Of a stretch of 64,000 nucleotides of DNA, positions 8,721 through 14,819 are shown one piece after another (within the stretch, counting starts at the first letter, position 1; every line of letters begins with the position of its first letter). Source of the DNA: Candidatus Lernaella stagnicola (GTDB lineage Bacteria; Lernaellota; Lernaellaia; Lernaellales; Lernaellaceae); NCBI GenBank assembly GCA_030765525.1, contig JAVCCK010000034.1, forward strand, positions 22,126 to 86,125. Direction: 5' to 3'. Position numbers and translations under genes: made by a program. The notes under the pieces were generated by a model. The model worked only from the letters and a program-made list of their open reading frames with translations. It was not told the origin of the DNA and did not search any database.

Positions 8721-10768
8721 GCCGCGACCACATTTTAAGAAAAAAAGGCATGAATCGACGCATTTTCGTAAAGGGCATGGCCGGCGCGACAGCCGCGCTC
8801 GCCGTGGGTTGCGGCACCGATAGCGAAACCATTCATTCGGGCATGTCCACCAAGGACGGACGCCGACTGCTGGTGATCGCCTTCGACGGCTTCGACCCGA
8901 GATTGGCTCGCCGCTGGATGGAAGAGGGGCGGCTGCCGAACCTGATGAAGCTTCGCAATGCCGGGTCGTTTTCGGAGTTGATCACGTCGATTCCGCCGCA
9001 AAGCCCGGTGGCATGGTCGAACTTCATCACCGGCGTGGACCCCGGCGGGCACGGCATTTTCGACTTCATTCATCGCGACCCCAAAACCTACCTGCCGTTT
9101 CTTTCCACGAGCAAGGCGGAGTCGCCGAGCCAATTTTGGAAAATCGGCAATTACAAATTCCCGCGCGACGGCGGCGACATGAAGCTGCTGCGCAAGGGCA
9201 AGGCGTTTTGGGAATACCTGGCCGATAACAACGTGCCCGCGACTGTGGTCGCGATACCCAGCAATTTCCCACCCGTCGAAGGGCCGTTTCGGTCGCTTTC
9301 GGGCATGGGTACGCCGGATTTGCTCGGCGGCTACGGCAGCTTCTCGTATTTCACCGACGACCCCCCGCCCGAGAATCCTGACAAAGAGATCACCGGCGGC
9401 AAGGTGTTCCCGGTGGACGTGGTGGACGGCATCGTCGAGGCGGCGATCGTCGGCCCGAAAAACACTTACGTGCAAACCGAGAAGGGGCAGTCGACGCCCG
9501 ACGCCGAAGTACCGTTTCGAACCTACGTGGATACCGACGCGGGCGCGGCGGTGATTGAACTCAACGCCGAGCGTTTCACGCTTAAAGTGGGCGAGTGGAG
9601 CGAGTGGAAACACGTCGATTTCACTTTGGTGCCCGGTGTGGTGAAGGTGGGCGGCAACGTGCGTTTTCTGCTCAAATCGGTCACGCCGAGCTTCGCGCTC
9701 TACGTCTCGCCGATCAACATCGATCCGAGCGACCCGGTGATGCCCATCAGCACGCCTGGGGATTACGCCAAGGAACTCTCCGAAGAAGCGATGGACGGCA
9801 AGCCGTACTACACGCAGGGGATCGCCGAGGACACCAAGGCGCTTTCCTCCGGTATTTTCACCAACGCGGAGTTTTTGCAGCAGGCCGAAAAGGTGTTCGA
9901 GGAAAAGTCGGCAATGTACCGTTACGAGCTCTCGCGGTTCAAAGACGGGTTCTTGTTCTTCTATTTCTCGGCGTCCGACCTGCTCACACATATGTTCTGG
10001 CGAACGATGGAACCGGATCATCCGGCCTTCGATCCCGTACGCGACGGCGATTACGTCAACGTGGTGCGCGACACGTATGAGAAACTCGACAAGACACTCG
10101 GCGACGCGATGAAGCTGATCGACGAAAAGACTGCCTTGCTCGTGATGAGCGATCACGGTTTCGCGCCGTACCGCAAGTCGTTCCATGTTTCCTCGTGGCT
10201 GCTCGATCAGGGCTACATCACGCTGCGGGATACGGACGATCGCGCGGCGGAGTTCCTGGCGAACGTGAACTGGTACGGCACGAAGGCCTACACGCTGGGC
10301 ATCAACGGCATCTACCTCAACCAGATGGGGCGCGAGAAAAACGGCATCGTCGGGCCGGCCGACGCCGACCGCATTCTGGATGAAATCGTCGAGAAGCTGT
10401 TGACGATCACCGATCCGGAAAACGGCAAGCAGGTGGTCAGTCACGTCTATAAAACGTCCGAGGTGTATCACGGTGAGTACGCCAAACGGGCGCCGGATTT
10501 GATCGTCGGCTTTGCGCGAGGGTATCGCGCTAGTTGGGAAACCGCCCTCGGCTCCTTCCCCGAAGGCGATTACCTGCGCAAGAACACCGACGCCTGGGGC
10601 GGCGACCACTGCATGGCCACCGAAGAAGTGCCGGGCGTTTTGTACACCAGCCAGCCGATCAAGCTGGGCGATCCGTCGTTGCTCGATCTGCCGGTGACGA
10701 TTTTGGAATACTTCGATATTCCGCGGCCGCCGCAAATGAAGGGTAGAAACGTATTTACCGGTAAGTGA
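8717..10768 (+). CDS. Exported alkaline-phosphatase-superfamily protein with Tat-like signal (3 of 3)
   Basis: 683 aa. The N-terminus carries a Tat-like motif (NRRIFVKGM), a weakly hydrophobic stretch and a possible lipobox LAVGC, suggesting a Tat-exported, perhaps lipid-anchored protein. Catalytic-domain motifs match gene 2 of the cluster: VIAFDGFDPRLARRW, QSPVAWSNFITGVDPGGHG, FSASDLLTHMFW, MSDHGFAPYRKSFH and GGDHCMATEEVPG. The start overlaps the previous stop (ATGA), so the genes are co-translated; an in-frame ATG at 8750 would place the twin Arg nearer the N-terminus. The substrate is unknown. Confidence 0.78.
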   Translation: MSRDHILRKKGMNRRIFVKGMAGATAALAVGCGTDSETIHSGMSTKDGRRLLVIAFDGFDPRLARRWMEEGRLPNLMKLRNAGSFSELITSIPPQSPVAWSNFITGVDPGGHGIFDFIHRDPKTYLPFLSTSKAESPSQFWKIGNYKFPRDGGDMKLLRKGKAFWEYLADNNVPATVVAIPSNFPPVEGPFRSLSGMGTPDLLGGYGSFSYFTDDPPPENPDKEITGGKVFPVDVVDGIVEAAIVGPKNTYVQTEKGQSTPDAEVPFRTYVDTDAGAAVIELNAERFTLKVGEWSEWKHVDFTLVPGVVKVGGNVRFLLKSVTPSFALYVSPINIDPSDPVMPISTPGDYAKELSEEAMDGKPYYTQGIAEDTKALSSGIFTNAEFLQQAEKVFEEKSAMYRYELSRFKDGFLFFYFSASDLLTHMFWRTMEPDHPAFDPVRDGDYVNVVRDTYEKLDKTLGDAMKLIDEKTALLVMSDHGFAPYRKSFHVSSWLLDQGYITLRDTDDRAAEFLANVNWYGTKAYTLGINGIYLNQMGREKNGIVGPADADRILDEIVEKLLTITDPENGKQVVSHVYKTSEVYHGEYAKRAPDLIVGFARGYRASWETALGSFPEGDYLRKNTDAWGGDHCMATEEVPGVLYTSQPIKLGDPSLLDLPVTILEYFDIPRPPQMKGRNVFTGK

Positions 10769-10778
10769 ATCGGTTTTC

Positions 10779-10800
10779 GGCGGCTCCGGCCGCCCTTTGT
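10779..10800 (+). terminator. GC-rich hairpin in intergenic gap (weak terminator or attenuator)
   Basis: GGCGGC-TCCG-GCCGCC followed by CTTTGTT. The stem is strong but the U-tract is poor, so read-through into the next gene is likely. Confidence 0.3.
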
Positions 10801-10816
10801 TAGGTGAGGAGAAACG

Positions 10817-11008
10817 ATGTTCGGTCCGAAAGTGAAACTCGAGAAAGACCTCTTTGTCCGGGTCAAGAAGTTCGCGGAAATCGCGGGCTACTCGTCGGTG
10901 GAGGAGTTCGTCAGCCACGTGCTGGAGAAAGAACTCGTCGCTATCGATGAGGGCGACAGCGAAGAGGAAATCAAGAAGAAATTGCAAGGGCTCGGATACA
11001 TCAGCTAA
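10817..11008 (+). CDS. Small 63-aa protein, ribbon-helix-helix-like, function unknown
   Basis: A 63-aa protein preceded by a good Shine-Dalgarno (GTGAGGAGAAACG). It begins FGPKVKLEKDLFVRVKKFAE, then SSVEEFVSHVLEKEL, then an acidic/basic helix DSEEEIKKKLQGLGYI. The beta-strand plus two-helix pattern resembles CopG/ribbon-helix-helix folds, but the strand lacks the usual DNA-contact pattern and I would not call it a DNA-binding protein. It lies between the phosphodiesterases and the membrane protein and looks like part of that cluster. Confidence 0.6.
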   Translation: MFGPKVKLEKDLFVRVKKFAEIAGYSSVEEFVSHVLEKELVAIDEGDSEEEIKKKLQGLGYIS

Positions 11009-11023
11009 AGGATAGGCCTGTTT

Positions 11024-11944
11024 ATGTTGACCGTTTTTAATGGCATGTGGGCCGTATTTGCCGCGTTTGCCCGCATGTTCGCGGCTTGGCCGCAAGTGGC
11101 GCTGGCGATTTTTTCGCTGGTTACCGCCGTGCTCGCGCTGGTGGTCTGGAAGTACTTTTCCAACCAAAAAGGCATCACCCGCGCGAAAGACCTCATCAAG
11201 GCTAATTTCCTCGCCATGGTGTTGTTCGGCGATAGCCTGGGCGTGCTGCTGGGCTCCATCGCCCGCACTTTCGGGTGGATCTTCGTGTACCTCGCCCGGC
11301 AGATGGTGCCCTTGGTTTTGATGATGATCCCCATCCTGCCGATGCTCGTGCAGGTTGACAACCTCTACAGCTTCTCGCCGATCGTCATCGACGAAACCGG
11401 CAAGCACGACGCCGCCGAAGTGGAAGTCGTGGCGGTCGTCGACCCGACGGTCAACCTCTTTGATCTGCACGCCAACCTGACTGCCGACGCCGGCGTCAAA
11501 ACGACTACCGACGGCGTCCGGATTCCCTTCCCACAGCACCCGAAAAGCGATTGGGAACAATGGCCCTTGATCGGCGGTTGGCTCCGCGACTCGCGGCTGG
11601 AAAAAGAACCGCCGTCGCCCGAAGTTCATTGGCGCATCAACGGGCAAACGCCTGGGGAACACACGCTGACGATCGCTATCGGCGAGCACCAAGCGCAAAA
11701 ATCGGTCATCGTCACCGAGCCCGATAAGTTGAAACAGCTCTTCCCGATCACGCGCAAGCGCCACCGCGGCGGCTTCGGCGACAGCTTCGAGTTCCCCGGC
11801 GAAACGGCGCTGACCGGCGCGATACAATCGGTCGAGATTCTCTACCCCCGTCGCGACGGGTGGTGGCACTGGATCCTCATCTACTTGATCGAAACCCTCA
11901 TCGTGGCCTTTGCGTTGAAGGGGCCGATGAAGGTGGATTTCTAG
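11024..11944 (+). CDS. Multi-span membrane protein of the phosphodiesterase cluster, function unknown
   Basis: 306 aa. Hydrophobic spans near residues 5-25, 27-46, 62-82 and 88-108 lead into a ~165-aa extracytoplasmic beta-rich region (from VDNLYSFSPIVIDETGKH), and one more span near 285-300 (WHWILIYLIETLIVAFAL) precedes a short tail. It begins 15 nt after the 63-aa gene and ends 4 nt before the PHP gene. I do not recognise a family. The context suggests a membrane partner for the exported phosphodiesterases (inference). Confidence 0.6.
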   Translation: MLTVFNGMWAVFAAFARMFAAWPQVALAIFSLVTAVLALVVWKYFSNQKGITRAKDLIKANFLAMVLFGDSLGVLLGSIARTFGWIFVYLARQMVPLVLMMIPILPMLVQVDNLYSFSPIVIDETGKHDAAEVEVVAVVDPTVNLFDLHANLTADAGVKTTTDGVRIPFPQHPKSDWEQWPLIGGWLRDSRLEKEPPSPEVHWRINGQTPGEHTLTIAIGEHQAQKSVIVTEPDKLKQLFPITRKRHRGGFGDSFEFPGETALTGAIQSVEILYPRRDGWWHWILIYLIETLIVAFALKGPMKVDF

Positions 11945-11948
11945 TCCC

Positions 11949-12809
11949 ATGACGCCTGTGACCGGCCGCATCGATCTGCATGCCCACACGACGGCTTCGG
12001 ATGGCTCGGATACCCCGCGCGAACTGGTGCAGCGCGCCAAAGACGCCGGTTTGGACGCCGTGGCGATAACCGACCACGATACGATCGACGGCGTGGCGCC
12101 GGGTCTGGCCGCCGGGTTGGAACTGGATCTCGAGGTCGTGCCGGGCGTCGAGTTGTCCACGGATTTCCGCGACCGAACAATCCACGTGCTGGGCTATTAC
12201 ATCGATCCGGAAAACGAGATGCTGGCCGGCAAGCTCGACTGGGCGCGACGACAGCGTGAGACCCGCAACGACCGAATGATCGACCGCTTCCACGAATTGG
12301 GCATCGACCTGACCCTCGCCGAGGTGGAAGCCGAAGCGGGCGGTAGCGTCGTCGGGCGGCCCCATTTCGCCAAGGCGCTGTTGAAAAAAGGCGTGGTCGC
12401 CACGCCGGACGAAGCGTTTCGCGAGTATCTGGGAAATCACGGCAAAGCCTACCTGCCCAAGGTGCGTTTCGATGCGCCTACGGTTATGGGTTTGATTCGC
12501 GGCGCCGGCGGCCTGCCCGTGTTCGCCCACCCGGTGATGACCGGCTGGAAACCGCTGGAAATCGACGACGCAGTCTCCGAACTCATCGATTTGGGGCTGG
12601 CGGGGCTCGAAGTCTTCTACACTTTCCACAACCCGACCCAGGTGTTGTACCTGCACGACATCGCCGAGCGTCGCGGCCTGCTGATGACTGGCGGCAGCGA
12701 TTTCCACGGGGCCGTCAAACCCGATGTCCGCCTCGGTTTCGGCCGCGGCGACCTGATGGTGCCCTCGCGCCTCCTGGACGATCTCAAGCGAGCCGCCAAC
12801 CGGAGCTGA
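11949..12809 (+). CDS. PHP-domain phosphoesterase (YciV/RnmA-like)
   Basis: 286 aa. PHP metal motifs are clear: RIDLHAHTTASDGS, AITDHDTIDG, PGVELSTDF, FAHPVM and GGSDFHG. Length and order fit the YciV/RNase AM group, which hydrolyses 3',5'-nucleoside bisphosphates and trims short RNA 5' ends. That activity is inferred from the family. The start is 4 nt after the stop of the membrane protein. Confidence 0.8.
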   Translation: MTPVTGRIDLHAHTTASDGSDTPRELVQRAKDAGLDAVAITDHDTIDGVAPGLAAGLELDLEVVPGVELSTDFRDRTIHVLGYYIDPENEMLAGKLDWARRQRETRNDRMIDRFHELGIDLTLAEVEAEAGGSVVGRPHFAKALLKKGVVATPDEAFREYLGNHGKAYLPKVRFDAPTVMGLIRGAGGLPVFAHPVMTGWKPLEIDDAVSELIDLGLAGLEVFYTFHNPTQVLYLHDIAERRGLLMTGGSDFHGAVKPDVRLGFGRGDLMVPSRLLDDLKRAANRS

Positions 12810-12878
12810 AACCACTGGGTTTGCCAACCATCGGCGGCGCCGTCATAGTGCGGAAAAGACCCAAAGGAAGTGACGAAA

Positions 12879-13571
12879 ATGAGCGACCGAAACACGGCGG
12901 TCGTGTTGGTCAGCGGCGGGCTGGATTCGGCCACCGTGCTGGCTATCGCCCAACAGTGGGGCTTTGCGGTCCACGCGCTGACCTTCACCTACGGCCAGCG
13001 CCACGTCGTGGAAGTGGAGCGCGCCCAAGCCGTCTGCCGCGCGGCCGGAGTGGCGGCGCACAAGATCGTGCCGCTCGACCTGCGCTGGATGGGCGGCTCG
13101 GCCCTCACCGACGATATCGACGTGCCCAAAGAGCGCTCGGCCGATGAAATCGCCACGGGCATTCCGGTCACGTACGTACCGGCCCGCAACACGATCTTCC
13201 TCTCGGTGGCGCTGGGGTATGCCGAGACCGTCGGCGCTTTCGATATCCTCATCGGGATCAATGCGTTGGATTACAGCGGATACCCGGATTGCCGTCCGGA
13301 GTTTCTGGCCGCTTTTGAAACGACGGCCAACCTGGCGACGCAGGCCGCGGTCGAGGGGCGGGGGCGCTTTGCGATTCACGCGCCGCTGATCGACATGACC
13401 AAAGGGGAAATCGTACGTCGCGCCGTGGAACTCGAGGTCAACCTAGCCAACACGCACAGTTGCTACGACCCCGATGCCCAGGGGCGGCCTTGCGGCCGTT
13501 GCGACAGTTGTTTGCTCAGGGCCAAGGGCTTTGCGGCGGCCGGTTTGCCGGACCCGGCGCTGGTTGGGTAA
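12879..13571 (+). CDS. queC: 7-cyano-7-deazaguanine synthase QueC
   Basis: 230 aa. An ATP-pyrophosphatase P-loop [14 protein letters not shown] lies near the N-terminus, with [35 protein letters not shown] and the zinc-binding C-terminal [10 protein letters not shown] plus an upstream Cys (HSCYDP). This is QueC, which converts 7-carboxy-7-deazaguanine to preQ0 in queuosine synthesis. The ATG is preferred over a GTG 9 nt upstream because AAAGGAAG is well spaced from it. No other queuosine genes are next to it. Confidence 0.93.
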   Translation: MSDRNTAVVLVSGGLDSATVLAIAQQWGFAVHALTFTYGQRHVVEVERAQAVCRAAGVAAHKIVPLDLRWMGGSALTDDIDVPKERSADEIATGIPVTYVPARNTIFLSVALGYAETVGAFDILIGINALDYSGYPDCRPEFLAAFETTANLATQAAVEGRGRFAIHAPLIDMTKGEIVRRAVELEVNLANTHSCYDPDAQGRPCGRCDSCLLRAKGFAAAGLPDPALVG

Positions 13572-13588
13572 ACCGGTTACAGCCGGTT
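13571..13588 (+). terminator. Possible hairpin terminator of queC
   Basis: AACCGG-TTACAG-CCGGTT right at the end of queC. No U-run follows directly, so it is a weak call. Confidence 0.25.
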
Positions 13589-13611
13589 CGTCCAAGGGAT
13601 TTTGCGTGGTT

Positions 13612-13649
13612 AAAAAAATCGCCCGGCGGGTCGGTCGAGACCGGGCGCC
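13612..13649 (-). terminator. Rho-independent terminator of the tiny-peptide cluster
   Basis: Read on the minus strand: GCCCGG, a 14-nt loop, CCGGGC, then GA and seven T. It lies about 10 nt past the stop of the last tiny peptide gene, so it ends that transcript before queC is reached from the opposite side. Its presence supports real transcription on the minus strand. Confidence 0.7.
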
Positions 13650-13658
13650 GAGCGGATC

Positions 13659-13739
13659 CTAACGCCAAAGCCAGTTGAAAATGGCCAGGGTTGTCAAAAG
13701 CACAGTAACCATACCGAGATTTACGGCAATTTCTCCCAT
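13659..13739 (-). CDS. Tiny single-span membrane peptide A (26 aa), E-x-x-x-N-x-G family
   Basis: A 26-codon gene starting MGEIAVNLGMVTVLL and ending in an aromatic/basic WLWR. The whole middle is hydrophobic, enough for one membrane span. GGAGGT sits 5 nt before the ATG. The ATG overlaps the stop of peptide B by one base (TGATG), so translation should be coupled. It shares E-[IL]-x-x-N-[LM]-G and the GMVTVLL stretch with peptide B, so the two are paralogues. Codon reading, SD, coupling and downstream terminator together argue it is real. Function unknown; a respiratory-complex-type accessory subunit or a small toxin is possible. Confidence 0.7.
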   Translation of the reverse strand: MGEIAVNLGMVTVLLTTLAIFNWLWR

Positions 13740-13831
13740 CACGAACCTCCGTGTTCCCAAACTCGTTTGCAAAGGCTCAACGTGAAAAGCAACACCGTGA
13801 CCATTCCCATGTTGACTATCAATTCGCCCAT
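13739..13831 (-). CDS. Tiny single-span membrane peptide B (30 aa), E-x-x-x-N-x-G family
   Basis: A 30-codon gene beginning MGELIVNMGMVTVLLFTLSL, followed by a short polar tail that starts CKRVWE. GGGAGG lies 5 nt before the ATG. It is the first gene of a two-gene unit with peptide A. A sigma-54-type promoter 35-50 nt upstream gives a leader of roughly 23 nt. The E/N/G residues at positions 3, 7 and 9 are identical to those in peptide A. The predicted topology is a short acidic N-terminus, one span, and a positive C-terminus inside. No known family is recognised. Confidence 0.7.
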   Translation of the reverse strand: MGELIVNMGMVTVLLFTLSLCKRVWEHGGS

Positions 13832-13864
13832 CGTTGCCTCCCGTGTACGTTCGTATGGGTTCAT

Positions 13865-13881
13865 TACAAGTCCGGTGCCAA
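13865..13881 (-). promoter_or_regulatory. Sigma-54 promoter of peptides B-A
   Basis: Read on the minus strand: TTGGCAC-CGGAC-TTGTA, matching the -24/-12 consensus YTGGCACG-N4-TTGCW except for the last base of the -12 tetrad and one spacer position. The spacing is exact. Transcription would begin about 23 nt before the ATG of peptide B. Confidence 0.7.
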
Positions 13882-13977
13882 AGTTTTTTGTCAAAAAATA
13901 CGTTTCAAAAACAACGGTTTACGGTGAAATATCGTGATCGACGTCGAAGCTGCTGCGGGTAGAATCGAAAGGCGTAT

Positions 13978-13990
13978 TTACGATTCGTAA
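13978..13990. promoter_or_regulatory. Palindromic upstream activator site candidate (promoter of B-A)
   Basis: TTACGATTCGTAA, a 13-nt palindrome (6-bp arms around one base) centred 109 nt upstream of the -24 element of the sigma-54 promoter. The same palindrome recurs before the second sigma-54 promoter at almost the same distance, which suits an enhancer-binding protein site. Confidence 0.6.
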
Positions 13991-13998
13991 GATCTGGT

Positions 13999-14053
13999 GC
14001 GTTCGGCGGAGACGTCCGCCTGACCAAGATGTGTTTACCGCTCCGCCGAACGC
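13999..14053. repeat. 13-bp perfect inverted repeat with a competing inner hairpin
   Basis: GCGTTCGGCGGAG (13999-14011) and CTCCGCCGAACGC (14041-14053) are perfect complements around a 29-nt loop. Within it GGCGGA (14005-14010) can instead pair with TCCGCC (14015-14020). It lies just past the stop of peptide C on the minus strand, with no U-run after it. It could be a 3' stabilising stem-loop or a Rho-independent-like stop lacking a U-tract. Confidence 0.55.
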
Positions 14054-14058
14054 TTATG

Positions 14059-14145
14059 CTAACTCTTACGCCGTCGATGTCGAAAAACCAGTAAGGTGAT
14101 CCAAAGCGCTGATGCGACACCGAGATTCCACGCAATTTCTTCCAT
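14059..14145 (-). CDS. Tiny single-span membrane peptide C (28 aa), E-x-x-x-N-x-G family
   Basis: A 28-codon gene that begins MEEIAWNLGVASALWITLL and ends in a strongly basic tail (RHRRRKS), a classic positive-inside anchor. AGGAGG lies 13 nt before the ATG, the same long spacing as in peptide D. It carries the shared E-I-A-x-N-L-G signature. No promoter of its own was found, so it is probably transcribed with peptide D, whose stop is ~165 nt upstream. Function unknown. Confidence 0.65.
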   Translation of the reverse strand: MEEIAWNLGVASALWITLLVFRHRRRKS

Positions 14146-14309
14146 GTGAGTTTCCAATCCTCCTTTCGCCTACGTTCGACCGGTCGGATGCGAGGCGCTC
14201 GTCTCCCCCCTGCGGACGAACAATCCGCCTCGGCCCTCGGCCGCACGTCTGGCTTTCGCGCACACCCGTCCCTTGTCCACCTGGCTACCGGCTTGCGAGG
14301 CCGACCACA

Positions 14310-14414
14310 TCACCGCACGTGGTAGTGTGGTGCCTTAGGCCGGCGCGGCCGCGTAACCAAGTACATGACGTACAGGACGGTCGCGACCAGAAGATTGATC
14401 GCGATTTCCTCCAT
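14310..14414 (-). CDS. Tiny single-span membrane peptide D (34 aa), E-x-x-x-N family
   Basis: A 34-codon gene that begins MEEIAINLLVATVLYVMYLV, followed by a basic, proline-rich tail (TRPRRPKAP). AGGAGG is 13 nt before the ATG. The N-terminus MEEIA-x-NL matches peptide C; the Gly of the signature is replaced by Leu. A longer reading from 14495 is open in frame but would start upstream of the sigma-54 promoter at 14463-14479, so the short form is preferred. Function unknown. Confidence 0.65.
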   Translation of the reverse strand: MEEIAINLLVATVLYVMYLVTRPRRPKAPHYHVR

Positions 14415-14462
14415 GGCGTTTCGTTCGCCTCCTCTCGCTAGTGAAACGACGCAAAGAAGTAT

Positions 14463-14479
14463 TACAAGGAAGGTGCCAG
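14463..14479 (-). promoter_or_regulatory. Sigma-54 promoter of peptides D (and probably C)
   Basis: Read on the minus strand: CTGGCAC-CTTCC-TTGTA. The -24 element is perfect, the spacing is exact, and the -12 tetrad is the same TTGT variant as in the B-A promoter, followed by the same AAT. The predicted leader to the ATG of peptide D is ~38 nt. Confidence 0.7.
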
Positions 14480-14576
14480 AGCGGGGATGAGGCATGAAGA
14501 GCGGTTATTTTATATAGTTATAGATTTTTAGTGGAAAAGACGAGTCGGGGTGACTGCGAGTTTTAGAAAAGCACCG

Positions 14577-14589
14577 TTACGAAACGTAA
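14577..14589. promoter_or_regulatory. Palindromic upstream activator site candidate (promoter of D-C)
   Basis: TTACGAAACGTAA, centred 110 nt upstream of the -24 element at 14473-14478. It differs from the site at 13978-13990 only in two central A/T bases. The palindrome overlaps the stop codon of peptide E. Confidence 0.6.
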
Positions 14590-14699
14590 GCCTTTTTTTC
14601 GGTGTCGGTCGCGTGCGTTTTCGAAGCGAAACGCATGGCCATCAACACTGATATGAGAACAAACATTTCCCCCACATTGAATAACAATTCAGCCGACAC
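14577..14699 (-). CDS. Tiny single-span membrane peptide E (40 aa), E-x-x-x-N-x-G family
   Basis: A 40-codon gene with a GTG start 7 nt after GGAGG. It begins (M)SAELLFNVGEMFVLIS, continues hydrophobic to about residue 24, and ends in a charged tail (THATDTEKK). The E-L-L-x-N-V-G signature aligns with the other four after a one-residue N-terminal shift. It is the most upstream member of the minus-strand array. A poor sigma-54-like GG-N10-GC (TTTGGCGTATGTTCTGCC) lies at 14778-14795 but is only suggestive. Function unknown. Confidence 0.55.
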   Translation of the reverse strand: MSAELLFNVGEMFVLISVLMAMRFASKTHATDTEKKAYVS

Positions 14700-14819
14700 C
14701 GCACTACCTCCGGCGTGATCGAAATGCCAAAACAAAATGTCCAAAATTCCGGAACCCCAATGAAATCCAATAGAACAGGCAGAACATACGCCAAAAGCGA
14801 CCGAATTTCAACGGTATTT

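Noticed and set aside
8735..12160. Very long minus-strand open frame (1141 codons) across three genes
   Set aside because: It is the antisense of the phosphodiesterase genes and the membrane protein, all of which show clear motifs; GC-rich DNA leaves such frames open by chance.
14310..14495. 61-codon version of micropeptide D with an N-terminal hydrophobic extension
   Set aside because: Its start lies upstream of the sigma-54 promoter at 14463-14479, and the strong SD with the conserved MEEIA start favours the 34-codon form.
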